From positions 25,259 to 89,258 of the forward strand of contig CADEDN010000012.1 in the NCBI GenBank assembly GCA_902826095.1: a stretch of 64,000 bases of DNA. The letters run 5' to 3'. This document shows positions 54,763 through 63,090 of this stretch, in pieces. The notes beneath the pieces are model-generated. The model saw only the letters and a list, made by a program, of their open reading frames with translations, was not told the origin of the DNA and did no database searches. This stretch comes from an uncultured Alphaproteobacteria bacterium (lineage in GTDB: Bacteria > Pseudomonadota > Alphaproteobacteria > Caulobacterales > Parvularculaceae). Numbering within the stretch: the first letter of the stretch is position 1; every line of letters begins with the position of its first letter. A program made the translations under genes and the position numbers.

Positions 54763-55518
54763 TCAAGCGTTCCTAAACCAAGGCGGTTCGGTCTTGTCAT
54801 CGCGCGCCTGTCGCATCTTTTCGAGCTGCGTCGTCAAATCCTCGTCGGCCTTGAGCATCAGGGCCCGAAGCATGCGTCTTGTTCGTGCGAACTTTGGGCG
54901 AAGCAAAAAAGCTAACTTGAATAAGAACATCCCCAAACCGGAGAGCAAGAATTTTGTGATGATTGAGTACGGGACGACTGCCAAGCGATCAACGTCACTT
55001 CCCGGGACGGGATCAACGGCAATAGGTGGGCTCTGTAGATAGGCCCGGACCGCATTTTCATTCATATCGCTCACAAAGCATATAAAATTCACAGGCTGCT
55101 CTCCTAAAATCCGTGTAAGGAGATTTAAGAAGATAATAGCGAAGGCTGTGGACGCAATCCATGTGAGCACCAGAAAAAGAAACGCATCTCGCGCAAGGAG
55201 CGATTTGAGTTGGCCGTTTAATGAATCTATAAATAAGATATATTTTTTTGCTGCTGTTCGAAAATTATCAAGGTTGAAATTTCTATCCGTTGGCAATGGA
55301 ATTTTCCGCAACGACCCATCGAGATTGATGGAAAGTTCGAGATCGCCGGCACCCTTGAGTCTTTCGAGTGCTGTGCGCTGGGCCTGTTCAAGGTTGCTTC
55401 GGAACGGAGCGAACCAGACAATTGACGCTGCTGATAGGAGGAGCAGCAAAAAACAAGCCGCTGCTTGCAGGTAATCAATCGCGGAGAGAGAGTCCAAAAA
55501 AGGAAATGTCTGGTCCAT
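54763..55518 (-). CDS. Membrane protein with coiled-coil tail, unknown function
   Basis: A 251-residue protein with three hydrophobic stretches (LQAAACFLLLLLSAASIVWF, residues about 17-36; FLFLVLTWIASTAFAIIFLN, near 112-131; and SIITKFLLSGLGMFLFKLAF, near 185-205) and a charged helical tail (LTTQLEKMRQARDDKTE). GC content is much lower than in the backbone genes either side, suggesting a later insertion between the ParB-like and DUF932 genes. No family is recognised. Confidence 0.72.
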   Translation of the reverse strand: MDQTFPFLDSLSAIDYLQAAACFLLLLLSAASIVWFAPFRSNLEQAQRTALERLKGAGDLELSINLDGSLRKIPLPTDRNFNLDNFRTAAKKYILFIDSLNGQLKSLLARDAFLFLVLTWIASTAFAIIFLNLLTRILGEQPVNFICFVSDMNENAVRAYLQSPPIAVDPVPGSDVDRLAVVPYSIITKFLLSGLGMFLFKLAFLLRPKFARTRRMLRALMLKADEDLTTQLEKMRQARDDKTEPPWFRNA

Positions 55519-55594
55519 GTCCCGCCCCCGCAGCTCTTTTGAGTGATTATCCGTGCCGAGACCGGCAAATCAAGTATGGTTGCGTAACCCGCTT

Positions 55595-56785
55595 CTATGC
55601 GCGACTGAGGAGTTGCTTCGCTCGCCCTTCCATCTCCAACCGCGCGTCCTGATGCGCCTTGCCGCGGGCGACAGCGGTGATGCCTTGCACAAAGTCGAAG
55701 ACGCTGGCGGGCGGGCGGCCTTCCTCGGCGAGGACGGTCTCGATGATGGTCGCGGTTTCGGCCTTGGAGAATCCGCGCTTCCTCAGGAAATCGCTGCGGT
55801 CGTCGTCATTGCGGGCGGCGATCTTCTCGCGCGCCGCCTTGACGCCGTTGATGAAGGGCATGGGCGATGACTCGGCGAAGCGCGTCAGCGCGGGCGCGGC
55901 TTCCCGCGCGAAGCGGTCCGACGCGTATTTCGAGTGGCGGATGACGATCTCCTGAAAATCCTCGACGCCCCAGAGATTGCGGTTCTGGCAAACGGCGCGG
56001 AGATAGAAGGAGGCGAGGCCCAACGTCTTGGCGCCGACTTCCGAGTTCCAGCAATAAAAGCCGCGGAAGAACAAGTCCGGCGAACCGTCGGAGAGCTTGC
56101 CCGCTTCAATCGGGTTCAAATCATCTACCAGGAACAGAAAGACGTCGCGATCGGAGGCGTAGAGCGTCGTCGACTCGCGGCTGACTTCGGCGTTCGGGTT
56201 GTAGACGCCGGTCGACCAGTCGAGGACGCCGGGGATTTTCCAGCGCGTGTCGCCGACGCCGTCGCCGGCGATCTTCATCACCGCCGAGACAAGCTCGTGG
56301 TCATAGATGCGGCCATAGTCGGGGCCGGTGACGGCGCGGAGCTCTGTGCGGCCGTCTTCCGTCTCCAGCGTCTTCACCTGCTCGGCGCGATGGGTCGTCA
56401 GCCCATATTGCAAATTGATCGCCGCGAGCGGCGCCGGCAGTTGGCGCAGATAAGCCGCCGGCGCGCCGACCAGCGAGCTCAGCTGGCCGAAGGACCAGTG
56501 CGTCGGCGCAACGGGCGCGTCGCTCTCCGGCAGGAGGAGTTCGAGCCGCTCAGCGTTATCGCGCGCGGCCTCGACTCGGATCGCTGCGCTCTCAACCGTG
56601 CGCGTCCGGCTTCTCGCCGCGCGCCCCTTCGCCGCAGCATGAAGATCGGTGAGCGACAAAAACCGCTCGTCATCGGGCCGCGAGAACCATTCGGATGAGA
56701 CGCGCCCGACCCGCGACCCGCGCGAAACATCGACCTTGTAACCGCCCGACGCATCGGGACGGGCATCCAGAGCCTGAAGGGACAT
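55595..56785 (-). CDS. DUF932 family protein
   Basis: A 396-residue protein of the DUF932/phage-plasmid-like family. The diagnostic stretches are HWSFGQLSSLVGAPAAYLRQ, then AVTGPDYGRIYDHELVSAV, SDRDVFLFLVDDLNPIEAG, FFRGFYCWNSEVGAKTLGLA and CQNRNLWGVEDFQEIVIRHS. These proteins are common on conjugative elements near ParB-like genes; the biochemical role is not known. A structured leader related to the one before the ParB-like gene precedes the start. Confidence 0.9.
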   Translation of the reverse strand: MSLQALDARPDASGGYKVDVSRGSRVGRVSSEWFSRPDDERFLSLTDLHAAAKGRAARSRTRTVESAAIRVEAARDNAERLELLLPESDAPVAPTHWSFGQLSSLVGAPAAYLRQLPAPLAAINLQYGLTTHRAEQVKTLETEDGRTELRAVTGPDYGRIYDHELVSAVMKIAGDGVGDTRWKIPGVLDWSTGVYNPNAEVSRESTTLYASDRDVFLFLVDDLNPIEAGKLSDGSPDLFFRGFYCWNSEVGAKTLGLASFYLRAVCQNRNLWGVEDFQEIVIRHSKYASDRFAREAAPALTRFAESSPMPFINGVKAAREKIAARNDDDRSDFLRKRGFSKAETATIIETVLAEEGRPPASVFDFVQGITAVARGKAHQDARLEMEGRAKQLLSRA

Positions 56786-56794
56786 GGGAATTCT

Positions 56795-56845
56795 CCGTGA
56801 CGGGCGGCCGCGAGACTCTCTCTTCGGCCTCCGAACCCATCACGG
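56795..56845 (-). promoter_or_regulatory. Hairpin leader over the DUF932 ribosome site (copy 2)
   Basis: On the minus strand, CCGTGATGGG pairs with CCCGTCACGG over ten bases (one G-U), and the 3' arm flows into the ribosome site CGGAGA ten bases before the ATG at 56785. The inner stem GGCCG/CGGCC encloses AGAGAGAGTCT. Compared with copy 1 an A-U pair has become G-C and wobbles have shifted, so base pairing, not sequence, is kept. An RNA switch or protein-binding leader is the natural reading. Confidence 0.7.
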
Positions 56846-56963
56846 CTGACTTCCCAACACTCGAACTCTTTGCGCGGCCGAGCCGGCATGCCGATTTGCG
56901 GAGGGACCGGCTGCCGACGTAACCGCTGTAGAACGGCGCCGAGAAATGCGCCGCGAAGTAGGC

Positions 56964-57821
56964 CTATTCGCCGAACGACGCTCGATAAACGGCCGGCTGT
57001 AGCAGCAAACAGGCGTCCAGCGGTGGCGCGAGTTCAAAGGCGCGCGGTGTACGGACGAAATCGTAGACGCGCATGAGCCGGAAAGCGTCGGGGCGTTCGG
57101 CGGAGAAGGCGCGTTCGTTTTCGGTGAGAAAAAAGGGCGTCGTCATGTGGCCGACCGTCGTCTTTACGTCGATCAGTCGCTCGCGGCCGTTCGCGTCGAA
57201 GGACGCTATGTCGTAGCCGGCGCCGTCGCCATCCTCCTCGGAGACCCAGCGGACTTTGCGCGCGAGGTCGTCGCGGCCGCAGCGCCCGAGGCGTACGCGC
57301 TCGTGGGTAACGACGAGCTCCTCACCATTGCGGCCGAGCGTACGGTTCCGTGCGTCGCGGGCGGCCGGGTCGAACTTCCGCACAAGGCGAGCGAGCGCTT
57401 CGGGGACCTCAAGGTCTACCTTCGATAACTGCGGTGCTGCGTCAACAAAGAGCTCGGGGCGCTCTTCAAACCCGATCAATGTCGGTGTCGGCATGGACGA
57501 TGAAAGGTTGGCCGCCGCGCCATCCTGCGACAGCCGTCGCTCGACGCCATCGACAAGCGCACGCTGAAAATTCGCCTTCGGCTTATAACCAATGATCCAT
57601 GGGAGCCCGAGCTTCAGGAGAACTGCGCTGATGTTCTGGTGCTTGAACTCGATCGATCCTTTGGACCGCCCAGTCGCCGCCTGAAGCGCAGCGTTCCGAT
57701 GCGCCTTCACGAACTCCTTGCCCGCGAGTTCCATTGCCAGCATGTCAAAATAGTCGGCGACGATCAGATCGATCTCGCGATCGGACCAGTCTGTACCCGT
57801 TGGATCGTTCACGTCGCCCAC
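56964..57821 (-). CDS. DUF3883 domain protein (nuclease-fold)
   Basis: A 285-residue protein. The C-terminal DUF3883 domain has RNRTLGRNGEELVVTHERVR, then GAGYDIASFDANGRERLIDVKTT, the PD-(D/E)xK-like layout with Glu, Asp, Asp and Lys in the usual places. The N-terminal half is helical (SDREIDLIVADYFDMLAMEL). Such proteins are often encoded in defence islands and mobile elements. The start is GTG at 57821. It lies 49 bases before the integrase stop; the gap 57822-57870 is too short for anything else. Confidence 0.85.
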   Translation of the reverse strand: MGDVNDPTGTDWSDREIDLIVADYFDMLAMELAGKEFVKAHRNAALQAATGRSKGSIEFKHQNISAVLLKLGLPWIIGYKPKANFQRALVDGVERRLSQDGAAANLSSSMPTPTLIGFEERPELFVDAAPQLSKVDLEVPEALARLVRKFDPAARDARNRTLGRNGEELVVTHERVRLGRCGRDDLARKVRWVSEEDGDGAGYDIASFDANGRERLIDVKTTVGHMTTPFFLTENERAFSAERPDAFRLMRVYDFVRTPRAFELAPPLDACLLLQPAVYRASFGE

Positions 57822-57870
57822 GACGCAATTGTTGCCGCAATCGGCAACGCAATTCTAGAGAAAGGAGCGC

Positions 57871-59073
57871 TTAGCAGGCGGTTCGTCCGAGAATTTGGTC
57901 AATCGCGTCCGCCACTTTCTGCTTCGCACGAGTGTATTCCGCGCGGTCATAGTGCTTGCGGGCGACGTCGGCATGGCGGCCGTGATTGTGCCAGATGTCG
58001 ACCCATTCTTCGCGGAGGTCGGCGTCTGAATCGAGGAGGTGGGATTTCATGGTGCGGCGGAGATCACGCGGCTGGAACGGTTCCGTCTTAGTCGCTTCGC
58101 AATAGCGCCTGACGGCTTGCGCGAGCGCGTTTGCGGGCATCGGCTCAGTCGGCCTTGCGTAATTCTGGTAGAGAAATTCCGATTCCGGGTCGGCGCTCTC
58201 GAGCGCAACTTTCAGTTCCATTTGCGCAGCGCGCGTCAGCGGCAGCACATGCGCGGTCGCGTTCTTGGTTTTCGGCAGCGCGAGTTGCGGATTGGCGCCG
58301 CCGGACCACCATGATTTCCGGCTGCCGAGAATTTCGAGCACCCGCACGCCGCCCATGGCGATGATCATACGTGCGGCGGACGCCGTCTGCGGCTGCGTGT
58401 GCTTTGGAAATTCGCGCCAGAAGATCTTGAGTTCGTCGAGGCTGAGTTTGCGGTCACGCGGGACGACGCCGGAGCGCCCGCCGACATTGAGGACGGGATT
58501 GGCGTCGATCGCGAACTGGATGGAACCGACTTCGGCGGTCGGATCATTGTCCGCCTTCATCGCCCGGCTGAACGCGGCCGATAGATAGGCGCGCGGGTGT
58601 TGCAGCTTCACGCCAGCCTTGTGGACCTCCCTAAGCCAGGCGGTCACGTCCGACGGGCGGACATTTCGCGCGAGCGTTGCGGGGCCCAGATGGGTCATCG
58701 CCGCAAGCGGACCATCGCGGAGATAGAGCCGGTTCGGCTCGCAGCCCTTGCCCTCGGCCTTCATCGCCTCAAGGACGTAATCGAAGAGCTCCTTGACCGT
58801 GCCGTAGCGACTTTCCTTCCGGGCGACCGGGATCGACATCGGGTCGTCGGAGGTCGCCGCCGCCTTGCGGCGGGCCTCAGCGAGTGAAAGACCCGGATAC
58901 CTGCCCAGCGTCACCCGGCGGCGGGCGCCGGCGGGCCCGATCATGACGGAGAACGTCTTCGACCGGGGACCGACCCGGAGGCGTAGATTGGGGCAGACCG
59001 AATCCGAAAACTCGGCCGCAGCGTCGGCCTTGAGGCTCTGAAGCCAGCGATCCGAAAAGGTCACCTGCGGCAT
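57871..59073 (-). CDS. int: Tyrosine recombinase / ICE integrase (P4-type)
   Basis: A 400-residue integrase. The N-terminal arm-binding domain (SFTDSV-like start, then GPAGARRRVTLGRYPGLSLA) is the DUF4102 type found in tRNA-targeting integrases. Catalytic residues: Arg in GGVRVLEI near residue 241, Arg in PRDLRRT near 336, His in WHNHGRH near 361 and Tyr in KHYDRAEY near 374. The usual His of the HxxR box is Arg here (PRDLRRT instead of PHDLRRT). It inserts the element at the tRNA-His 3' end next door. The start is 100 bases from the tRNA end, in the region with TGAACC repeats. Confidence 0.95.
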   Translation of the reverse strand: MPQVTFSDRWLQSLKADAAAEFSDSVCPNLRLRVGPRSKTFSVMIGPAGARRRVTLGRYPGLSLAEARRKAAATSDDPMSIPVARKESRYGTVKELFDYVLEAMKAEGKGCEPNRLYLRDGPLAAMTHLGPATLARNVRPSDVTAWLREVHKAGVKLQHPRAYLSAAFSRAMKADNDPTAEVGSIQFAIDANPVLNVGGRSGVVPRDRKLSLDELKIFWREFPKHTQPQTASAARMIIAMGGVRVLEILGSRKSWWSGGANPQLALPKTKNATAHVLPLTRAAQMELKVALESADPESEFLYQNYARPTEPMPANALAQAVRRYCEATKTEPFQPRDLRRTMKSHLLDSDADLREEWVDIWHNHGRHADVARKHYDRAEYTRAKQKVADAIDQILGRTAC

Positions 59074-59105
59074 GGTTCATCTCAAAATGAACCTAGATAT
59101 GAACC
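59074..59105. promoter_or_regulatory. TGAACC repeats in front of the integrase gene
   Basis: GGTTCA at 59074-59079 is the inverse of two direct copies of TGAACC at 59088-59093 and 59100-59105, which are 12 bp apart and both continue as TGAACCTA. The group touches the integrase start codon, so a protein bound here would block or control int. Candidates are the AlpA-like protein or the integrase itself. Confidence 0.6.
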
Positions 59106-59132
59106 TAATTCGGGTCTTTCGTCAATTTGCCG

Positions 59133-59170
59133 AAGGGCTGTAGAAAATTTATCTAACTAAATCAGCCCTT
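59133..59170. other. Inverted repeat between tRNA-His and integrase
   Basis: AAGGGCTG (59133-59140) and CAGCCCTT (59163-59170) are perfect 8-base inverted arms 22 bases apart, with the AT-rich interior. The outer arm ends 3 bases from the encoded CCA of the tRNA. It may be part of the attachment core and arm sites, or a terminator remnant of the tRNA; there is no strong T-run. Confidence 0.5.
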
Positions 59171-59173
59171 TAG

Positions 59174-59250
59174 TGGTACCGCCTGCTGGTCTCGAACCAG
59201 CGACCTCTAGATCCACAATCTAGCGCTCTAACCAACTGAGCTAAGGCGGC
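59174..59250 (-). tRNA. tRNA-His (GTG), intact, ICE attachment target
   Basis: The 77-base gene folds as a cloverleaf with a 7-base acceptor stem (G1-U72 wobble at the end), a D arm, a 5-base anticodon stem closing the loop TTGTGGA (anticodon GTG), and a T arm with GGTTCGAGACC, followed by A73 and an encoded CCA. No G is added at -1, and A73 replaces C73; this is the known alphaproteobacterial exception for tRNA-His. The 3' end borders the ICE, which keeps the gene complete after insertion. Confidence 0.97.
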
Positions 59251-59350
59251 GCTCTGACGCACTTGGGTCCGTTGCGGGGAAGCCGCGCGAGGGCTGGAAC
59301 CTAATCGGGACGCAGGTGGAATTCAACCGCCCCGGGACAGCGAAACAATC

Positions 59351-60130
59351 CTATTGGCCGCGCGGCGGGAGGGTTGCGATGATCTCCTTGATCTGCGCGA
59401 TCCGCGTCGTGTCGGAAGGGTGGGTCGACATGAATTCCGGCGGCTTGCCGCCGCCTTGCGCGCCCATTTTCGTCCAGAATTTCAGCGCCTCGTTCGCGTC
59501 ATAGCCGGCGCGGTTCATGTAGACGATGCCCAGCTTGTCGGCTTCGAGTTCGTGTTTCCGCGAGAAGGGGAGGAGGACGCCATATTGGGCGCCGATCCCG
59601 AGCGCGCCGAGCGCGAGCTGTCCGGTCTGGCTGCCGGCGCCGATCGCCGCCTGCGCCGTCTGCATGGCGACGCTGGCGCCGACCTGCTGCGAATAGCGCT
59701 CGCCGGAATGATTGGCGCGGACATGCGCGATCTCGTGGCCGACGACGGTCGCCAGCTGATCGTCATTCGCCATGATGTCCATGATGCCAGTGTAGACAGC
59801 GAAATGATTGCCGGGCAGCGCGAAGGCGTTCAGCGCCTTTGAGTCGAACACTTTGTAATCCCATTTCGACGGGTCCTCGCCCGCCGCGCGCAGCACTTTG
59901 GGCGCGACGCGGTTTAGGCGATCGACATATTTCGGATCGGTCGACAGCTTTTCTTTCTTCGTCACATCGTTCCACGCCGTCGAGCCTAACGAGGCCATCT
60001 GGCCGGCCGGAACGAAGGCTAGCTGATTGCGGCCAAGCTCTTCATTGTAGGCGCAGCTCGCCGCGGCGAAGATGGCGCTGAGCGCGGCGAGGCCGCGAAA
60101 AAGCGCGCCCGCCATAGATGGTCTGTTCAT
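59351..60130 (-). CDS. M48-family zinc metalloprotease, lipoprotein
   Basis: A 259-residue periplasmic protease. The signal peptide ends in a lipobox (FAAASC, Cys26), so it is membrane-anchored. The catalytic VVGHEIAHVRANH (HExxH) lies near residue 130; the third ligand region ELEADKLGIVYMNRAGYD follows. It ends with MSTHPSDTTRI, a conserved M48 box. Relatives such as BepA/LoiP take part in outer-membrane quality control. It is the chromosomal gene downstream of the HNH gene, 65 bases apart. Confidence 0.93.
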   Translation of the reverse strand: MNRPSMAGALFRGLAALSAIFAAASCAYNEELGRNQLAFVPAGQMASLGSTAWNDVTKKEKLSTDPKYVDRLNRVAPKVLRAAGEDPSKWDYKVFDSKALNAFALPGNHFAVYTGIMDIMANDDQLATVVGHEIAHVRANHSGERYSQQVGASVAMQTAQAAIGAGSQTGQLALGALGIGAQYGVLLPFSRKHELEADKLGIVYMNRAGYDANEALKFWTKMGAQGGGKPPEFMSTHPSDTTRIAQIKEIIATLPPRGQ

Positions 60131-60195
60131 GGAAATCCTCCAACCCGTTCGGCCGGAATGTAGGGCGGGAGGGGCCGCGCGACAACAGGCGCCGC

Positions 60196-60762
60196 TTACG
60201 GCTCGAGCACGCTGTCCCAGTATAGAAAATCCTGCCAGCTTTCATGCAGGTAATTCGGCGGGAAGGCCCTCCCGCGTTCGTTGAGTTCGAACATGGTCGG
60301 CTTCACCGGCTTTCTCGCCGGAAACATCTTCGCCTGCGCCGGCAGCCGCCCGCCCTTCTTCAGATTGCAGCAGGAACAGGCCGCGACGATATTGTCCCAG
60401 GTCGTGCGGCCGCCTTTCGAGCGCGGCACCACATGATCGAATGTCAGGGCGTCGCGCTCGTTCGCGCCGCAATATTGGCAGCTGAAGCTGTCGCGCAGGA
60501 ACACGTTGAACCGCGTGAAGGCGGGCGTCCGCATGTGATTGACATAAGTCTTCAGCGACACGACCGACGGCAAGCGCATCTGGAAATTCGACGAGCGCAC
60601 CACCGTGTCATACTGGGCGACGACATCGACGCGCTCGAGAAACACCGCCTTTAGCGCATCCTGCCATGACCAGAGCGACAGCGGGAAATAGGAAAGCGGC
60701 CGGAAATCGGCGTTGAGTACGAGCGCCGGGCAACCGTCGGGCGCGTGCCTGGTCACATGCAT
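60196..60762 (-). CDS. HNH endonuclease family protein
   Basis: A 188-residue protein with an HNH motif: SCQYCGANERDALTFDHVVP, then RSKGGRTTWDNIVAACSCCN and LKKGG. The two CxxC pairs bind a structural zinc and DHV is the start of the catalytic box. The N-terminal part (ALVLNADFRPLSYFPLSLWS) is typical of a small conserved chromosomal HNH family in alphaproteobacteria. The 202-base gap after it (60763-60964) contains nothing I can support. Confidence 0.9.
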   Translation of the reverse strand: MHVTRHAPDGCPALVLNADFRPLSYFPLSLWSWQDALKAVFLERVDVVAQYDTVVRSSNFQMRLPSVVSLKTYVNHMRTPAFTRFNVFLRDSFSCQYCGANERDALTFDHVVPRSKGGRTTWDNIVAACSCCNLKKGGRLPAQAKMFPARKPVKPTMFELNERGRAFPPNYLHESWQDFLYWDSVLEP

Positions 60763-60964
60763 ATCGGCTCGCCCTTGAAAAAGGCGACAGGCCTTCGATC
60801 CCGGACCTGATCAGCGCCAAACCTACAGAAGACGCAACCTCCATCGCCAACACCGGCAGCCTACCATGAGTTTTGCCGCCAAGGGGAAAAGTTTAGCTGA
60901 TTCCCGATGACCATAATTTGACAATTTTCCCGAAAATTGCGGGGAAGCCACACTTTGTAGGGCT

Positions 60965-61606
60965 TCAGATGGGCGTTCGCCCGCGCAGATGCGCGTAATA
61001 GGTCCACAGAATATGGGCGGCGACGCCCCGCCACGGGGACCACGCCGCCGCGGCGCGATCAAGGTCTTTTTGTCCGATCTCCTCGCCCGCCGCCGAATTA
61101 TAGGCGTGCTTCAGCGCGACGTCATTGGGCGGCCAGATGTCGACGCGGCCTTCGCAAAACAGCAGGTAGATCGACGCCGTCCACGGACCAACGCCCTTCA
61201 GCCGGATGAGCGCGGCCATCGCTTCATCGTCGGTGAGGCGCGCCAATCCTTCGAAATCGACACCGTCCTTGGCCGCCGCCTCGGCGAGGAGGGCGATGTA
61301 GCGGGCCTTCGGCGTCGACAGCCCGAGGCGTCTCAACCCGTCAACGCCAAGCGACGCGACCGCCGCCGGCGACAGGCAGTCGACGCCGTTTTGGCATCGC
61401 TTCCAGATCGCCTGCGCGCTCGCCACCGAGACCTGCTGCTCGACGATGATGCGAAAGAGGCCGGCAAAGCCGCCCTCCCGTCGCCGGATATGCGGGCGTC
61501 CGATCGCCTTGTGCGCAAGGCGGAGCGCGGCGTTCTTGCGGGCGAGCGCGCGCGCCGGCGCGCTGACATCGGTGAAAACGTCGATCGTCGCCGAAGGCGC
61601 CGACAT
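60965..61606 (-). CDS. DNA-3-methyladenine glycosylase II (AlkA-type)
   Basis: A 213-residue HhH-GPD base-excision enzyme that removes alkylated purines. The helix-hairpin-helix is LIRLKGVGPWTASIYLLF and the catalytic aspartate lies in WPPNDVALKHAY. Length and order fit the short bacterial AlkA type. The ATG at 61606 shares its A with the gshA stop (TGATG), so the two are coupled. Confidence 0.92.
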   Translation of the reverse strand: MSAPSATIDVFTDVSAPARALARKNAALRLAHKAIGRPHIRRREGGFAGLFRIIVEQQVSVASAQAIWKRCQNGVDCLSPAAVASLGVDGLRRLGLSTPKARYIALLAEAAAKDGVDFEGLARLTDDEAMAALIRLKGVGPWTASIYLLFCEGRVDIWPPNDVALKHAYNSAAGEEIGQKDLDRAAAAWSPWRGVAAHILWTYYAHLRGRTPI

Positions 61607-62979
61607 CAATACGAAACTTCGTCGAGCAGGCGGCGCGCGTCGCCTTTCAAATCCTCAAGGAAATGGCGCGCCACATATTCGCCCATGGTGACGCCGCTGT
61701 CGGCGACGGCCTGCAAAGGATCGATAAAATGCGTTTCATCGGCCGCCATCGCGCCGGCGCGCGCGCGGCGCAACAATCCGCCGCGCGAAATCGCCACGAC
61801 CTCGCGCGCCACATCCTGGACGCTTCGCTTGCCGATCTTCGCCTTGAGCCCGAGGCGCGCGGCGTCGACGCGCAAGGCGTCGCGCATTTCCGCCGTCCAT
61901 TCCTTCGCGACGTCCCAGGCGGCGCCGAGCGCTTCCTCGTCATAGAGCAGCCCGACCCAGAACGCCGGCAACGCGCAAATGCGCGACCACGGCCCCGAAT
62001 CCGCGCCGCGCATTTCGAGAAACTTCTTGAGGCGCACTTCCGGAAACGCCGTCGAGAGATGATCCTCCCAGTCGAGAATATGCGCCCGCTCGCCCGGCAG
62101 GACGGGCAGTTTTCCCGCGAGGAAATCGCGAAACGACAGGCCGGCCGCATCGACATATTTGCCGCCGCGCCTTGCGAAATACATCGGCACGTCGAGCATG
62201 TAATCGCGATAGCGCTCAAAGCCGAAGCCGTCCTCGAACACGAATTTAAGGAGGCCGGTGCGATCCGGGTCCGTGTCGGTCCAGATATGCGCGCGCCAGG
62301 ACGCCCAGCCGGAATCCTTTCCCTCAACGAGCGCGGAATTGGCAAAGAGCGCCGTCGCGATCGGCTGCAGCGCGAGCGAGGCGCGGAACTTCGCGACCAT
62401 GTCGCGCTCGCTCGAAAAATCGAGATTGACCTGAACGGTGCAGGTCCGATGCATCATGTCGAGACCGAGATCGCCGACTTTCGGCATGTAGCGCCGCATG
62501 ATCGCGTAGCGCGATTTCGGCATTTGCGGCATCTCGGCCCGCGTCCAGGTGGGCGCAAAGCCGAGGCCGAAAAAGGCGATGTTCATCGGATCGGCGACCG
62601 CCTTGACGGCTTCAAGATGGCGGCCGGTTTCGGCGCAGGTCTGATGCAGATTTTCAAGCGGCGCGCCGGAAAGTTCGACCTGCCCGCCGGGCTCAAGCGA
62701 CACCGCGGCGCCCTCTCCCTTGAGGCCGATCGGCAGATCGCCGTCGCGCAGGATCTCCCATCCCGTCGTTTCGCTCAGTTTTTCGAGGATCGCCCTGATG
62801 CCGTTCAGGCCGTCATAGCCGACCGGCTTCAAGGTGGTGCGGCAATAGATGAACTTCTCGTGCTCGGTGCCGATGCGCCACTGCGCTTTCGGCTTGGCGC
62901 CGGATGCGAGGTAGGCGGTCAGCTCATCGAGATGTTCAATCGGCGGAAGATCGCCGGACGCCTGTCGCTCAACGCTCAC
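61606..62979 (-). CDS. gshA: Glutamate-cysteine ligase (first step of glutathione synthesis)
   Basis: A 457-residue ATP-dependent ligase that joins glutamate and cysteine, plant-type GCS2 family as usual in alphaproteobacteria. Conserved segments: [73 protein letters not shown] and [20 protein letters not shown] chose the GTG at 62979 because GGAG lies 6 bases before it; an open TTG at 63015 would add 12 residues. Confidence 0.93.
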   Translation of the reverse strand: MSVERQASGDLPPIEHLDELTAYLASGAKPKAQWRIGTEHEKFIYCRTTLKPVGYDGLNGIRAILEKLSETTGWEILRDGDLPIGLKGEGAAVSLEPGGQVELSGAPLENLHQTCAETGRHLEAVKAVADPMNIAFFGLGFAPTWTRAEMPQMPKSRYAIMRRYMPKVGDLGLDMMHRTCTVQVNLDFSSERDMVAKFRASLALQPIATALFANSALVEGKDSGWASWRAHIWTDTDPDRTGLLKFVFEDGFGFERYRDYMLDVPMYFARRGGKYVDAAGLSFRDFLAGKLPVLPGERAHILDWEDHLSTAFPEVRLKKFLEMRGADSGPWSRICALPAFWVGLLYDEEALGAAWDVAKEWTAEMRDALRVDAARLGLKAKIGKRSVQDVAREVVAISRGGLLRRARAGAMAADETHFIDPLQAVADSGVTMGEYVARHFLEDLKGDARRLLDEVSY

Positions 62980-63090
62980 GCCATTCTCCGACTGCTTCTC
63001 ACCTATTCCCCGCAACGTTTCTGTCGGCTTTATCGATCTTGTCGCCGCGCGCCAATAGAGGCGCGCTCACGTCAAGGTGAGCGGCGCTGA

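Larger units (their letters stand above)
1..59173. mobile_element. Integrative and conjugative element, right end at tRNA-His, left end outside window
   Basis: A tyrosine integrase gene starts about 100 bases from the 3' end of an intact tRNA-His gene and points away from it, the usual arrangement for an element integrated in a tRNA 3' end. Leftward follow a complete Trb-type mating apparatus, a TraG/VirD4 coupling protein, a DUF3363 relaxase, a TraF-type peptidase, ParB-like, DUF932, DUF2493, DUF736 and AlpA-like genes, a set common on alphaproteobacterial ICEs and plasmids. Right of the tRNA everything is core chromosome. I looked for a second copy of the tRNA 3' end (the attachment repeat) and found none, so the left boundary is inferred to lie outside the window. 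An integrated plasmid is a less likely alternative because no replication initiator is visible. Confidence 0.85.
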
